A stretch of DNA of 64,000 nucleotides from Wurfbainia villosa (GCA_025175895.1 CM045989.1:23243928-23307927); one strand, 5' to 3'; shown: positions 1 to 11,835, counted from the stretch's first letter. Program-made: numbers and translations. The notes: generated by a model not told the origin, from the letters alone.

Positions 1-526
1 CATACATCGACTGATTCCTATATCAGTCGACTGTTGTCGGGTAAAACCTCAAACAAAGGTGTTTGAGCATCCGACACTTGATCTTAGCCATTTGACCAAG
101 TTCACCTAAGTTGAACTACCCCGACTCGGGTTACAATCGCTCAACTCTTATCTCCCATGGAGTCTTCCATCGAAGCTCTCTTCCTTCGGCTTGCGTCCAT
201 CGGATGCACTAAGCTCATGGCTTCTCTCATGCCATCCTTCGCGTCTTGCCCTGAAATCTGCTTCCTCTGACTTAACTCCATTGCTCCTCATCCGACAGTC
301 CCTCGGATGCACTAAGCTCACGGCTTCTCCCCATGCCATCCTTCACCGACTCAAGGACTCGAGCCATGAGATGAATGAACTTGCCAATGCTTCATCAAGA
401 AACTCATGTGTGATTCACCAAGTCCTGCACAACTTAGAACACACATCAAAAACATAGACATCCTAACTTAAACTCTTTGACACACACATCAAAACCATGA
501 TCATACTTGGGTTGATTGCTCTAACA
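1..526 (-). repeat. 3' LTR of copia element A (partial)
   Basis: The first 526 bp of the LTR, read on the minus strand from TGTTAGAGCAATC. It matches 24,600-25,122 (same order, scattered substitutions and one small deletion near 480). The rest of the LTR lies left of the window. It carries CAGTCGACTG-type palindromes near position 25 and an internal 41-bp direct repeat. Confidence 0.85.
200..344. repeat. Internal 41-bp direct repeat in LTR of element A
   Basis: Positions 200-240 and 303-344 are near-identical copies of a motif starting TCGGATGCACTAAGCTCA, about 103 bp apart. The same pair occurs in the other LTR at 24,803-24,842 and 24,906-24,947, so it predates insertion. It lies in U3 and could be an enhancer-type repeat; that is inference. 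Confidence 0.65.
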
Positions 527-546
527 ATCTCTCCCTTTTTGATGTG
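527..546 (-). other. Polypurine tract of element A
   Basis: Minus-strand purine run CACATCAAAAAGGGAGAGAT directly abuts the LTR start TGTTAG at 526. This is the plus-strand primer position in LTR retrotransposons and fixes orientation. The same tract occurs at the ends of family B and the SIRE-like element. Confidence 0.8.
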
Positions 547-1439
547 TGGCAATATTTTTAAGTTAGGTAAAAAAAACTTAAGGAAAGTAAAGCATGAATA
601 TCAAACTCCCTCTTAACACATGCAAACTCCCCCTTAACACATGCTCTAAAAAGATTAACTTAAACCTTAACATTTCTCCCCCTTTGACACCATCAAAAAG
701 ATTAGACAAGCTTATACAAGGTGGTATCAAGGATTAAAGGAATATAAAACACCAAAAATAGATTTAAAAAGCCAAAATTCTGATTTTTATAAATAGCAGT
801 CAACTGGTATCAAGCTTTAGTTGACTGGCATTTGATAATGCTGAAATCGAAATTCTGATGCCAACTTCAAAAATGCACGAAAAATTCAAAAATCATGAAA
901 TTTTGGGAACACATTTCTTATGAGTTCCTCTTACAGGGAAAAATCATTTTTCATGAAAATGCATACAATTTTCAAAAGTTAGGCAAAAATTCAAATGTTT
1001 TGAAATTTTCAAATTTTGTATCAACTTGGAAAACTAGTTTTTCCTTTAAAAGTTTCAAAGCATGATCTCAAGGTTTTCAAAACATGAAATATCCAACTAT
1101 GATCTTTAGGCAAAATGTTCATGAGTTAAACATTTGCTTTCCCCATAGTTAGTCAATGATTGCTATGTCATGATACATCTGATGACTCATCAAAATGCCA
1201 TAAGCATTAGTGAATCATTTGTATCAACCTAACATCTCATTATTGCTATGTTTATCAATCAAGTTATCCTTATAGTGAGTTGTGAGATGTAACTAAGGTA
1301 ATTCTACTTAGCCAAAAATTTCTTGCAATGCTTCCAAGGTTAAGCATTATCCATCATTACCCATCATGATTATAAGTCAACCATTTAGTAAAGTATGAAA
1401 TAAATTCAATTATGATTGACTATCCAATCCTTTAAGGAT
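547..1439 (-). other. Non-coding 3' internal region of element A
   Basis: AT-rich sequence between gag and the polypurine tract with no coding frame. Near 799-835 it has decayed copies of the CAGTCGACTG motif (AGTCAACTGG, AGTTGACTGG), the same relative position as in family B (60,790-60,845) and the SIRE-like element (51,294). Confidence 0.6.
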
Positions 1440-1947
1440 TGACTTGGGTACCCAATATAGATTCTTTCCAATAGGGTTTACCAAGTATTCATTAGGAACC
1501 TATTTTCTAGCTACCAATGTTGTTTTTGATTGCCCCTAGAATTAAGCAATGATATAACTTTTCATTCTTATATCCTAAGTCTTTCTTATTGAAACTTACC
1601 CTTTGTCTCCCTATGATCATTTTCAAAGTATTAGAATCTATGGTAAATTTTTCAAAAGTCTTACTAAGATATTCTACCTTTTCCCTTAAAAACCTATTTT
1701 CTTCTAAGCATGCATTATTTGTACTAGAAGAAACAACATCATCATGTGAACATGAATTCTTTGGTTTTTCTTCTTAGTTCTAAATAAATCCATAGTTAAA
1801 TTTGAAATCATATGAATAACATCTTGAGTAGGGAGATTCTTTACCTCACTTAACCAATCTTCTTCCAAATCGGAATGATGAATAGTCTTTGTGTCATGGT
1901 ACCATTCCAAATTAATTACTAAACCCTCTTTACACTAATATAGCATA
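1440..1947 (-). pseudogene. Gag C-terminal part of element A
   Basis: Conceptual minus-strand translation gives a coiled-coil segment (LEENRFLREKVEYLSKTFEKF) followed by a stretch like TLKMIIGRQRVSFNKKDLGY and a short VPK(S) tail. It is collinear with the Gag C-terminus of the SIRE-like element at about 47,330-47,630. Several frame breaks and stops are present. It is the continuation of gag 22,758-23,896, separated by the gypsy insertion. Nothing resembling protease or integrase follows. Confidence 0.65.
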
Positions 1948-3849
1948 GTGAATGACTCGGATCGTTTCCCAACGAGTGTAATTGATAGAACAGTAGTCTT
2001 AGGATTATTAATTATTGCTTTATGTTTTTTTATTATAAATGGAGGTTTGGAAGTTAAAAGACTAATCCTATTGAATTAATCTAAGCATTCAAATAAGAGC
2101 ATTCAAAAATATAAAGACAGTGCACAAATTTAAACAACAATTCAAATGCAAAATAACATGAGTGTAAAGGAAAACATAAAATAAATCTATCCTATTATTA
2201 AACACTCCTAACTAATGGAAATAGCACTTAAACATGTAAGAAATCTAACTAACAAACAAGTAAGCTAAGCTTTGCAATTAACCATTCAAACACATTAATC
2301 TACAAATTAAACTCAAAACTAAACATCCTAATTAAATTACAACTAAACATCTAAATGAAACTACTAATTAAACTCCAAGATAAACTACGAATTAACTACA
2401 ATTTAAACTGCAAGACAAGCTACAAACTAACTGCAAATTAAACTGCAAATCAAACTACACACTAACATTCAAATTAAACTACAAATTCAATAACTTAAAC
2501 TACAAATGAAACTACAAAGATAACAATAAAGGGATGATAACCAATTCAATTCGCTAATTCCAAAAATAGTAAACCGATGATCCACAACACCCGGAGAAGG
2601 AACCTCCCTCTTCGGTAATGATGATGACCCGAACAACCCCCTCTGGCGATGGAATGGATGGATTCCTTGCCAAAAAATCCTCCGGCAAGTGTTGAACTGA
2701 AATTGGATAAATGCCTGATGCTCCGACGATGAATTACGGAGCTTCCGAATCTCGGCAGCCAATGGGTGGATCTAGAAAGGTGGAGCCACCGAATCCCGAC
2801 TGTGGGAAGGAGTGGAACCAGAACACTAGTTGTAGAGCTCTTCATCCGCACTGGATTGTTGCTTTGCCACCAGAATTGGGCTGTCAAAGAAGCTGCCGAA
2901 GCTGGGAAAAGATGATGTCGAATCACCGCAGTAGGAGTTTACCTCGGCCTTTTGAATCACGTCCAGCCGAGGTGTCTCAGCTCTGGTCGCAGGCGTTGGA
3001 AAGTTCGCCGATAAAGAGGGTGGACCGGAATCCTTGCATCTGCTCGTGGCCGTCCGAGCTGGCGAATCCCGACATCTTGATCTGTCAGTGGGATGGGAAG
3101 GGATCAATGCCGGAGATGGAGGGAAGGGTCGCCGGAGACAGGTTGCCGAAGCTATCGCCGCTGTCGTGTGGAGGAAGGTCCGCTGCTCGCGTGCGTGAGG
3201 AGGAAGAAGATCGCGATCTTGATTCTCGCGAATGAGGAAATGTTGGATTTTTAAGCTGCATTTCCATAGCCGTCTGATCAAATGGCCCTCTAATCTCAGC
3301 CGTCCATTAGAACTAGGGTTAAATCCTTGATTAATCAATTAAGGAGGCTATGCATCCAATGGTTAAGATTTCTCCGATTTTGAATGAAAGGATCTGATCA
3401 ATTTGAATGGATGATCATGATCAGTCAAATCTGGATGAAGGGATAAGATATTCATATCAAAATTTACAGACTGGATCTCTCCAGATTTGGATAGATGGCT
3501 CAGAATCAAACCGCTTTCATCGGACAGTCCATATTGCTTAGATCTGATCTCTTGATTGAATTGCCTTCGATCTTGATGAAGGGCTCAGATTAAATCAACT
3601 TGAAATACCCATTATGATCCTAAATGAAGTCATATTTGATCCAACTTGAGTCTAGTCCATTAGCTCATCTCGATCGCCTACAAACAAAGATAAAATTTAC
3701 ATATAAGTCCAAAATTTAGGTGAATTTATAATAAGATCCAAAATGAATTCAAACTCATAAAACATGTTAATAATCGACAATAAATCACTTGAGAGGATAA
3801 AAATATTGATATTAAGGACCAAAATAATATGATAAAATGGTAGTTATCA
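1948..3849 (-). repeat. 3' LTR of minus-strand gypsy
   Basis: Homologous to 21,055-22,757 from about position 2,150 onward, ending TTATCA at 3,849. Minus-strand start TGATAACTACCATTTTATC. A GC-rich block (about 2,580-3,240) has an open minus-strand frame of about 170 codons that is broken in the other copy, so I treat it as LTR sequence and not a gene. Left edge uncertain (1,917-1,977). Confidence 0.7.
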
Positions 3850-3860
3850 ATTCCCCCATA
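3850..3860 (-). other. Polypurine tract of minus-strand gypsy
   Basis: Minus-strand TATGGGGGAAT immediately before the LTR start TGATAACT. It identifies the left repeat as the 3' LTR. Confidence 0.7.
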
Positions 3861-4187
3861 CTTATTCTTGTGCATCCCGAGCAAGCAAAGAAAAATAAAA
3901 GTAAATTGAAGGTATATTTTCCCTAGCAATTCCCAATCATACATAGAACATCGCGAAAGAAAGTTACCTAGGATTGTCAAATCTCAAAGACTCAAGCAAT
4001 CATAGACTCAAATCTTACACATGTTAACAAACATGGCGACTTCAATCCATCTTGAATATACTATGAATGATTAAGCCTCACAAGGTAAGTGGTGATTTCT
4101 CTCGCTCTCATAAGCATGTAATAGTGGAGTTCACTCAAGCTACTCATGGTTTATGCACTACTATATGCTAGCTTTTCTTCTACCATC
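3861..4187 (-). other. Residual internal region of minus-strand gypsy
   Basis: Non-coding AT-rich sequence between the gypsy polypurine tract and the start of family B. No motif recognised. It ends with CCATC, the left flank of the family B insertion; the right flank was lost in a deletion. Confidence 0.5.
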
Positions 4188-4289
4188 TATTGGTGCAATC
4201 GACCCAGGTCACGATTGATCGGACTTGAGTTTGACTCGAGTGATGTTTTGATGATTCAACAAAAACATATGACAATGTGATTGTCATGG

Positions 4290-4612
4290 TAAAGTCCAAG
4301 TCATGGGTACTTGGCATGGAAAGTCCAAGTCTTGAGTACTTGGCATGTAAAGTCCAAGCATGGGTCTTGGCAAGGGAAAGTCCAACATGGGTTGACAAAG
4401 GAAAGTCCAAGCATTGGTCTTGACATGGAAAGTCCAACATGGGTTGGCAAGGGAAAGTCCAAGCTTGAGTCTTGACATTTGGAAAGTCCAAGAGGAATAT
4501 TGACGGCGTAATGTCCAAGCGGGAGTCTTGGAAGCATAAGTCCAATGGTTGGTAGCATAAAGTCCAAGCGGGAGTCTTGACAGTGTAAGTCCAATGTGTC
4601 TTGGCGATGTAG
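4290..4612 (+). repeat. AAGTCCAAG / CTTGG short hairpin array in family B LTR
   Basis: About ten degenerate units of 25-35 bp, each pairing AAGTCCAAG or AAGTCCAAC with a following TCTTGG or GGTTGG, so each unit can fold as a small stem-loop. The array also occurs at 18,925-19,262 and, on the minus strand, 59,745-60,055. Long open frames over it are translations of the repeat. Confidence 0.75.
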
Positions 4613-4803
4613 ACACCATTAGCATGACAATAGCCGATGGAAGCACCTGAAAGCTAGCGTATAGATGAACAAGTCATGGATGACTTGGAGAGATCCGATA
4701 GGCGCGAGGCTGACGGAGGTGGCTAGAAGGCTTAGGTCTAGGCTACGAGTGGTCTAGTAAGTATGGAGGCACCATACTTGGGTTAAAACCTCATATTTGA
4801 GGT

Positions 4804-5122
4804 GTATCAATCGACTGGGACTATGGTCAGTTGACTGATGGGAGTCAATTGGGGTTTGACTACGGGAATTACCCTGGAAATCAACTGCTAGGGTTGGGCA
4901 GTCGACTGATATGGTGATCAGTCGACTGATGGTCGGGATTTCGGGCACAGAAGGCTCTCCAGTCGAGTGATCGACCCGAACACTCAACTGATTGATCCAT
5001 CAGTTGACTGATGGGTATAATCAGTCGACTGATGGTCTGTCCGTTGGAACTTATCCAATGTGGCACATGCCATTGTCTCACAACGGCTACAGGGGCAGTC
5101 GACTGATGGTCCCGAACAGTCG
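4804..5122. promoter_or_regulatory. CAGTCGACTG palindrome array, U3 of family B LTR 1
   Basis: Roughly ten intact or one-base-decayed copies of the 10-bp palindrome CAGTCGACTG (for example near 4,896, 4,917, 5,020 and 5,095), usually followed by AT or C. The array continues after the Tekay-like insertion at 14,710 and ends about 20-25 bp upstream of the TATA box at 14,747. A transcription-factor array is inferred; the repeat itself is directly visible. Confidence 0.6.
5118..5122. repeat. Target-site duplication of Tekay-like element (left)
   Basis: AGTCG here and at 14,710-14,714 flank the inserted element; one copy is expected in the empty site, as seen in LTR 2 near 19,780. Confidence 0.9.
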
Positions 5123-7942
5123 TGTTAAATACTGAAATTTAAAATACTAAATTTAATGGCCAAAATTTAGGGAAAATAATCCTAGGAATTATTTTCAATA
5201 TTTTTGGAGAATTTTAGAAATTTTTCCAGAATTTTTCTAGGATTAAATGGGGCTTGTACGAGAGATTTATGGGGATAAAATAAATAGGCTTTTGGAGGGC
5301 CTATTTGAAATATCAATTTTGGGGGATTAATGGATTTGATTTAACCCTATGATTAAATACCAAAACCAAGTTTTCTTTATTTTTCCCTACTCCGGTCGCG
5401 TTCCCCGCCGCATTCCCTTTCCCGAGCCTTCTCCTCACGCAACCACTCCGATGGAGCCATCGCACTCCCCGCGCCACCAATGCGTCGCTGCTACCGCCTT
5501 CAGCTGTTGCTCAGACCTCCCTCATCGCCGACGAGCTCTCAGCACTGACGGCCTCCTCCCTCACGAGATCTTGCGGGATCTCCGACCTCGCCGCCCTCTA
5601 TTTTTCCCTTTCACCGCCGTCGTCGCAAAGACGACTTCACCGGCGTCGGCTCTTGTCATCGCGTGCGCGCCACTGCGCGACTCCACTTCATTGCGGCCGG
5701 CCTCCACCGCCGCGAGATTCATCCAAGGCCGGTCATCGCCACCTCCTGCGCCTTTCCTAGATCACCGTCGCCCCATTGCGACTTCCTCTCGGCTCCCATT
5801 TTCACCGCGACCACTTCTCTTCCCCATTCGCGACGTCTCTGCCTCCTCATCTTCGCTGCGGTAGCCAGAGCTCGTCCGATGGGAGGTGCGGCTGGAAGGA
5901 CGGACACCGGCTGCAGATCCAGCGGCGTAGCTTGGGTGGGTATTCGGTTGGAGCAAGGGTTTGTCACGAGAAATTAGGTGAGTGATGCTATTCTTCCTTA
6001 ATCTCAGATGAGATCCCTTTTGAGCGTAAATTTTCAATTGTATCTCAAATCGTTGCAAATATTTGTTTTTGGTAGCAGTATTTTGGTGTTGGTGTTAGGT
6101 TTCCGGCGAACAAGTTAGAATTGGGAAGGAGGCTGCCTGTGGAGTTTTCTAGGGCTGGTAAGCTTGATTACACTTCCTCTTATCTGTAAATTTCTAGATT
6201 TTGGATGTGTGTCGAGGTTGAGTGATTCGAGGGCTTCGATTTAGGGTGTGCTGGTGGAGTTCCTATATCCTATATGGGCAATTGATGGTGATCGAGGATT
6301 GTGATAATGGATTGGCTTTATTCCAGATCGGCCTTGGACTATTGTATCAGATTATGACTTTGATTGTGATAGAATCTTGGATGTGGAGATGGTTAGCACA
6401 TGCATCGCATACGGAGAGGTATTATGTTTGTTTATTTTAGGAGATTCAAGATATGGATTTAAGTTCGATTTATTACCCTTGTTGGGCTTATCATAGAACT
6501 TGGTAATAATTATATTTTTCCTGTAGGCCTTTGATGGAGGTAGATTCTATGATGCAAAGACAATCGATATTCTATAGAGCAGGCGGGTATTTTGACTTAT
6601 CTTTTAGATATAGTCAAGTTGATATGCTAGTTAGGATAGCTTGTAATAATTTTCATGTTTATATGCCTAGTATGTGTTTGTGCCTACTTGATACATGCAT
6701 TTGATCAGTATGATTATATCTTTCCTGTTTTACTCGGATCATGGATATGTACTTATTGGTTGTGCATATTATTCGGTTATGCATTTTAGTTGGATTTACA
6801 TGCTTTAGTATCATGCACCATCTTGCATGATTGCATGCTGGCTGGACGGGGTTCCTTTATAGTTGAGCCCGCAGCCAATTACATGGTCTGCACACACTGT
6901 CACTCATGGGTTAGTGGTACATCAGGAGGGTGTGTGCAGTTCACAGTCTACCGTCCACTCCACGGGTAGCGTAGCGAGGCAGCGCGTGGTAGCGGCGAGG
7001 ATCCTCCTCTGGTCTATGACACCGAGAGATGAGAGCTTAGCTCCCCCACTCTGTTTGGGGCGAGATAGGTGTACTCAAAGATCCTCGCCCACTCGGCCAC
7101 CAGAGCGATGATGGCAGAGTGCATGATTATCATAGCCCTACCCACTCACTTCACCATCGATGAAGTGAGGCTAGCGTCGGGGGGTGACCATGTCATTTGC
7201 ACGACATGCATTTTGCATGGATAGCATTTGTATTATGTTTGCTACATTTTTATTGATGCCTTGGATGTTGCATATGATTGCCATGCATACAGGATTCATA
7301 TTTGTATATGATGATGACTTTATCTCTTATAGTATGGCACATGCTCCTGTATCAGGGCAGAAGATTTAGGTAAGTACAATCCTTTTATATTTCTTGCTTG
7401 CATACCCTATTTATATGAGACTGTACTGGCATGATTCTTATTGTTAGCTATATCTTGCTATGCATATCGACTATTATCCGCTAAGTTCTTTGAACTTACC
7501 CCATTGCTTTACATTTGTTTCAGGTTGAAACTGCCAGGAGAGTCCAGCTGCCAATCCCCCTCGTCGAAATGGATAGGTTTTATTGGTCTTATGGTTTTGG
7601 TTTTTAGCTAGATGAAGTGTGTAGGACTTGTGTTTGTTTTGGTTATGTACTTGTGGAGGTTTGGAGATATTTGTTGTGTCCTTATGGACTATTCGATTGG
7701 TTTGGTTGTATATTCCTGCTCAGATGGCAGAAGGGGTAAATCTAGATATAGTAGACTGTTGCTATTTACCTGGATTGATGGCCTGAGGCCTATTTATTAT
7801 CTGCGTGTGTAGTTTTTGTTCCGGTCGTGTTGACCGATGTATAGTGGTCGTGTGTGCCTTGTATGAAAAATTGGTATTGTCACCCGTACAGGGGAGATGC
7901 TGCCGGATTTTTGTCTGGCAGGGACTCCCTCGGGGCGTGACA
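5123..7942 (+). repeat. 5' LTR of Tekay-like element
   Basis: 2,820 bp, highly similar to 11,847-14,709. It contains a GC-rich block at about 5,390-5,960 (open frame of about 170 codons) followed by a splice-donor-like AGGTGAGTG at about 5,974. In the other LTR this block has different indels and frames, so a protein product is unlikely. Around 6,950-7,180 the two LTRs differ in a tight cluster of indels. Confidence 0.9.
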
Positions 7943-7949
7943 ATTTATT

Positions 7950-7961
7950 TGGTATCAGAGC
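7950..7961 (+). other. Primer-binding site (tRNA-iMet) of Tekay-like element
   Basis: TGGTATCAGAGC, complementary to the 3' end of plant initiator methionine tRNA, seven bases after the LTR end GTGACA. Confidence 0.88.
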
Positions 7962-10782
7962 GTAGGTTTTCGAGTTCCTTAGGGTCTTTGGGTTTTTGGA
8001 GTTCGCCAAGTTTGGCAGGTTAATTAGGGTATTTTCGGATTTGTATGGATTTTCGATGATTTTTATGTTTCAAAAATTTGAGGTATTATTGACGAGGTCA
8101 ATTTGGGGATTTGGCGGCGACAGGACATCTCCAGACGGCTAACAGGTAAATAAATTCTAGAAAATTTTCTAGATTTAGTGCATATTTATATTGGTTATAT
8201 TGGTTATGCGGTGATATCATGTTTTGTCTAGTCTTGTTTTAACCTGATATCTGTTAGACTGTTAGATTTTTAGTTTGATAGTTTATCTTTAGCATATGGT
8301 TTTTAATTGCTATTACTGCTATACGTAGCTAATTGTCATGGTGATATAAATGATTAGATATTATTGGTAGATGTTTACCTCTTACTTTTTGGACTAGTAT
8401 TAGGATTAGACTAGTTGAATAATATGACTAAGATGGATAAATTCGTAGAAGGTATATATATAGGTTCTTTGACTCTCAGATCCTAGTGCATGATGGCATG
8501 ATTACATTACTTACGTAGTTTAGGGTATATATAGGCACCTGATGTTTTTTTTTTGAGTATTGCCTTGACTTTGATCTGGCATGACCCTTTAGTTATACCC
8601 TAATTAATTTCAGCTATTGATTGTCATTAGTATGACTATGTTGTCGTTTATTAGACAGTGTGTTATATGTTTATATGGTTATGTGTTTTTTTGCGGTGGT
8701 TACCATGATTAAGACTAGTAGAGGTAGAATAACTTAGATGAGGTTATTCTGTAGGAGCGGATCTCAGGAATGAAACAACATTAGTAGAACCCTAGGTGTT
8801 GGAACCCTAGGCGTAATAACCCGGATGTGCTTAATGATATATGTTTATCCATTTACTATTTCAGTGATATGGTGATCAGACTAGTAGAGTTCATATGGTA
8901 AGGATGCGATTAATCCTTACTATATCTCCCATTCTTGGTTGAGGGAGAGAGTCTGCAGTAGAGTCTCTCTATAGGTAGGTGCTTTGTATACATGTGGTCA
9001 ATCATGCCTCCCATACATGGTTGAAATAATCTACTGTAAGGTTATACTCTTGCGTTATTCGTTCGGAGTTGGTAATAATCGGATTCGTATGACGCTGGTA
9101 GCTAGATAGCTACTTTACGTCTTAAGTACCCACGAGATATGTTCGTGGTAGCAGGTTGGGGCATGCATGATTGAATTGGTAGGATGATATAATTTAGGCT
9201 TAACCCTCTTGTCGTGCTTGTTAGTAGAGGGGTTGCTCTTATTGGCCTTGATAGGTGTTTCCTGTTAGTTGGGACGAAACCCTATGATTAATCGTCTCGA
9301 CGTGATTATTAGGGGACTTATGATTTTTTTATCGACCTTGATAACCATTCATGTTAGAAGGGTTGGAGCCCTAGACTTAACCATCTCGAGGTATTTATTT
9401 ATAAATCGATGATCTTTACCGACTTTGGTAAACATTTCGTACTAGAGGTGTTGAAACTCTCGCTTGATCTCCTCAATGGGCTTAATTGTAGATCGATGAT
9501 CCTTATCGATTTTGATAGACGTTCTATGCTAGATGTATTGGATAACCCTAGGCTTAACAACCTAGGATAAACGATTGCTCACGCGACTCATTCGTGGTCA
9601 AGGAATAGATCGCACGCACTAGCCACCAATTTGAAGGACAAGGAGTAAACCCTCAGAGAATATTAGTCCCTACTATTAGTGATTTGGTTATGGATAAGGC
9701 ATATATACCTACACTGGTCAAGACGATGAAAGATCGTTTTACCTTATTATAGGAGGTGTTGGATGGGATATTTATCTGTCCCAGTATTTTTCTAGAGAAG
9801 ATCCGGAACTCTTTGTTAAAAGAGAGATGAACCTTGGAGGTTATGCATCGATTATCGATGATAGAATGCAGTAGTTGGGGAAGGAAATGAATATCCTTCA
9901 TTTTGGATAGAGGACCTATTTAGATCAGCTATAGGACACCTGTGTATACTCTAGGATTGATTTGTGAATGGTGTGATGATATTGTAGTGACATGGTGTCA
10001 TACAATTATCATTGTCGTTGTGATGATTGTTATATCATCAACCTAGAGTAAAGAGAATGCAGTTGTATAGTGACGACAATTTCATACTTGGTATGAATTG
10101 TATGAGCTTGTGATTATCTTATTAGACTTATTGACGACTTAGTCGTCCAGGAATTTGGGAGGTCGTGTATTCTGGACACGATTAGATCAGATGGTGGTTT
10201 TTCCTGGTAGGGATTTGATTATTACTATAGATATGGATAGGATGCTCTAGCGGTACTACATTGCTGATTGGTTGGACCAGGAAGGTGATGGAATTTACTT
10301 GGTCTGAAGCTTGTGAAACTAGTTTCAGGGCTCAGACGATGGTTGACTTTTACGCCAGTGTTGATTAATCACTCTGGTTTGGATGGAAGGGTAGTGTACA
10401 TGAATATATCATTTCGGGGATCGTAGCGATTCTGATGCTATTGTATAAGACATATCCTAACCTTACGACAGTTAAAGAACTGCGAGATAAGCCATCATAT
10501 ATATATGACATGGACTTAACAGTTATTATGTTGTTTTTCAGCGGTGAGGAGCAGAAATGCTCATGGAGTTTTGGCTAGCTACTGGAAAGCTACTATAGAG
10601 TAGCTGGAACGCGAACAGTTGTAACAAGGGAGTTTGGTTGCTATAGCCTCCCATGCACTTACTAAGTGTGTAGTGGAGTGAATTTTGTATGGTAGATGGA
10701 CTTCTCTTGTGAAAAGATAATTCCCCATCTCTGACTCCGAGGAGGATAATGGTTTCCGGAGTTGCATTAGTTTAAGGAACAG
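7962..10782 (+). other. Unrecognisable internal region of Tekay-like element
   Basis: 2.8 kb where gag, protease, RT and RNase H should be. I found no CCHC knuckle, no DTG/DSG, no YVDD-type motif and no long frame on either strand. It is probably decayed and partly deleted coding sequence. Confidence 0.5.
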
Positions 10783-11139
10783 ATGCTTCAGGAAATTCCG
10801 ATTCCGGAATGGAAGTGGAAGCGTATTATTATAGATGTTGTGGTGGGTTTGCCTAGGACATGTCAAGGTTATGATGCAATTTGGGTAGTTGTTGACCGAC
10901 TAACCAAATCTGTGCATTTCTTAGCGATTCGGAAGACCGACTCTCTGGATCGTTTGGCAGAGCTATATTGTCGGGAGATCATCAGATTGCATGATGTTCC
11001 TTTGAGCATTATATCAGATAGAGATCCCCGGTTCACATCCCGGTTCTGGCAGAGTCTACAGCAGGCCTTAGGCACGCAGCTTCGTTTTAGTACTACATTC
11101 CATCCGCAAATAGATGGACAGTCTGAGCGGGCCATTTAG
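10783..11139 (+). pseudogene. Integrase core fragment of Tekay-like element
   Basis: 118-codon open stretch. It opens with IPIPEWKWKRI, then the first catalytic Asp region (IIIDVVVGLPRT), the second Asp in IISDRDPRFTSRFW and the catalytic Glu in DGQSERAI, a D,D-E arrangement typical of gypsy integrase (it joins retroelement DNA to host DNA). A TAG follows ERAI, where functional relatives continue with QTLEDLLR. The N-terminal zinc-binding part is missing. About 50-100 codons after the stop are also deleted before the C-terminal domain resumes. Confidence 0.85.
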
Positions 11140-11267
11140 ACACTAGAGGACTTGCTGAGGTCCTGTGTTATGGATTTCGGGGGCAATTGGGAGGACCAGT
11201 TGCTAGGACCCATAGAGCTCAGTATGAGGCAGGGTTAGTCCGTACTATTAGACGTAGGATTGCAGAG

Positions 11268-11735
11268 GCGCAAGATCGTTAGAAGAGTTATGCAGATTGG
11301 AGATGGAGACCTCTGGAGTTCTCTATTGGTGATCATGTATTCCTACGAGTCTCACCCACGAAAGGGGTGAAGAGATTTGGCCACCGTGGTAAGTTAGCTC
11401 TAAGATACATTGGTCCGTTTGAGATTTTGGAGAGGATCGGAGCAGTCACTTATCGCCTAGCGCTACCACCATCTTTGGCTGGTATCCATGATGGGTTTCA
11501 TGTGTCCATGCTGAGGAAGTATATGTCAGCCTCTACATATGTTTTGTCAGATGTGTCAGGTTCCATTCAACCTGATGCTACTTACGTAGAGGTTCTGGTA
11601 CGGATTCTGGATCGTAAGGAATGACAATTGCGGAACAAGACGGTGTGACTCGTTAAAGTCGAGTGGAGTCACCACACCGATGAGGAGGCTACTTGGGAGC
11701 TTGAGGAAAAGATCAGAGCTCAATACCCCACTTAG
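11268..11735 (+). pseudogene. Integrase C-terminal region plus chromodomain, Tekay-like element
   Basis: Reads AEAQDR, a stop, then KSYADWRWRPLEF and GDHVFLRVSP, followed by the GPFEILERIG and HDGFHVSMLR segments typical of chromovirus integrase tails. From about 11,600 ILDRKE continues through a stop to VEWSHHTDEEATWELEEKIR, a chromodomain-like end whose aromatic and acidic residues fit the family. Chromodomains target insertion to modified histones. At least three in-frame stops make it non-functional. The open part is 11,367-11,624. Confidence 0.82.
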
Positions 11736-11835
11736 TCACTTGAGGTGTGTGACTTGTCTCCAGATGTCTGAGATGGTTGTTGTGACATCTCATACTCGTA
11801 CATGAGCAAGAAATTTGGGGACCAAATTTTTATTA

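Noticed and set aside
2487..3338. Long frames on both strands of a GC-rich block as a host gene
   Set aside because: The block lies inside a gypsy LTR and the second copy (21,390-22,140) has different frames and indels.
4180..4646. Three overlapping minus-strand frames rich in LDF/PCQ repeats
   Set aside because: They are translations of the AAGTCCAAG repeat array in an LTR; frame and unit number differ in the other LTR copies.
4804..5122. CRISPR-like array from repeated CAGTCGACTG
   Set aside because: Units are 10 bp with irregular spacing in a plant LTR; there are no constant-length spacers and no cas genes.
7805..8023. Small frame across the Tekay-like LTR end
   Set aside because: It spans the LTR/primer-site junction and has no domain.
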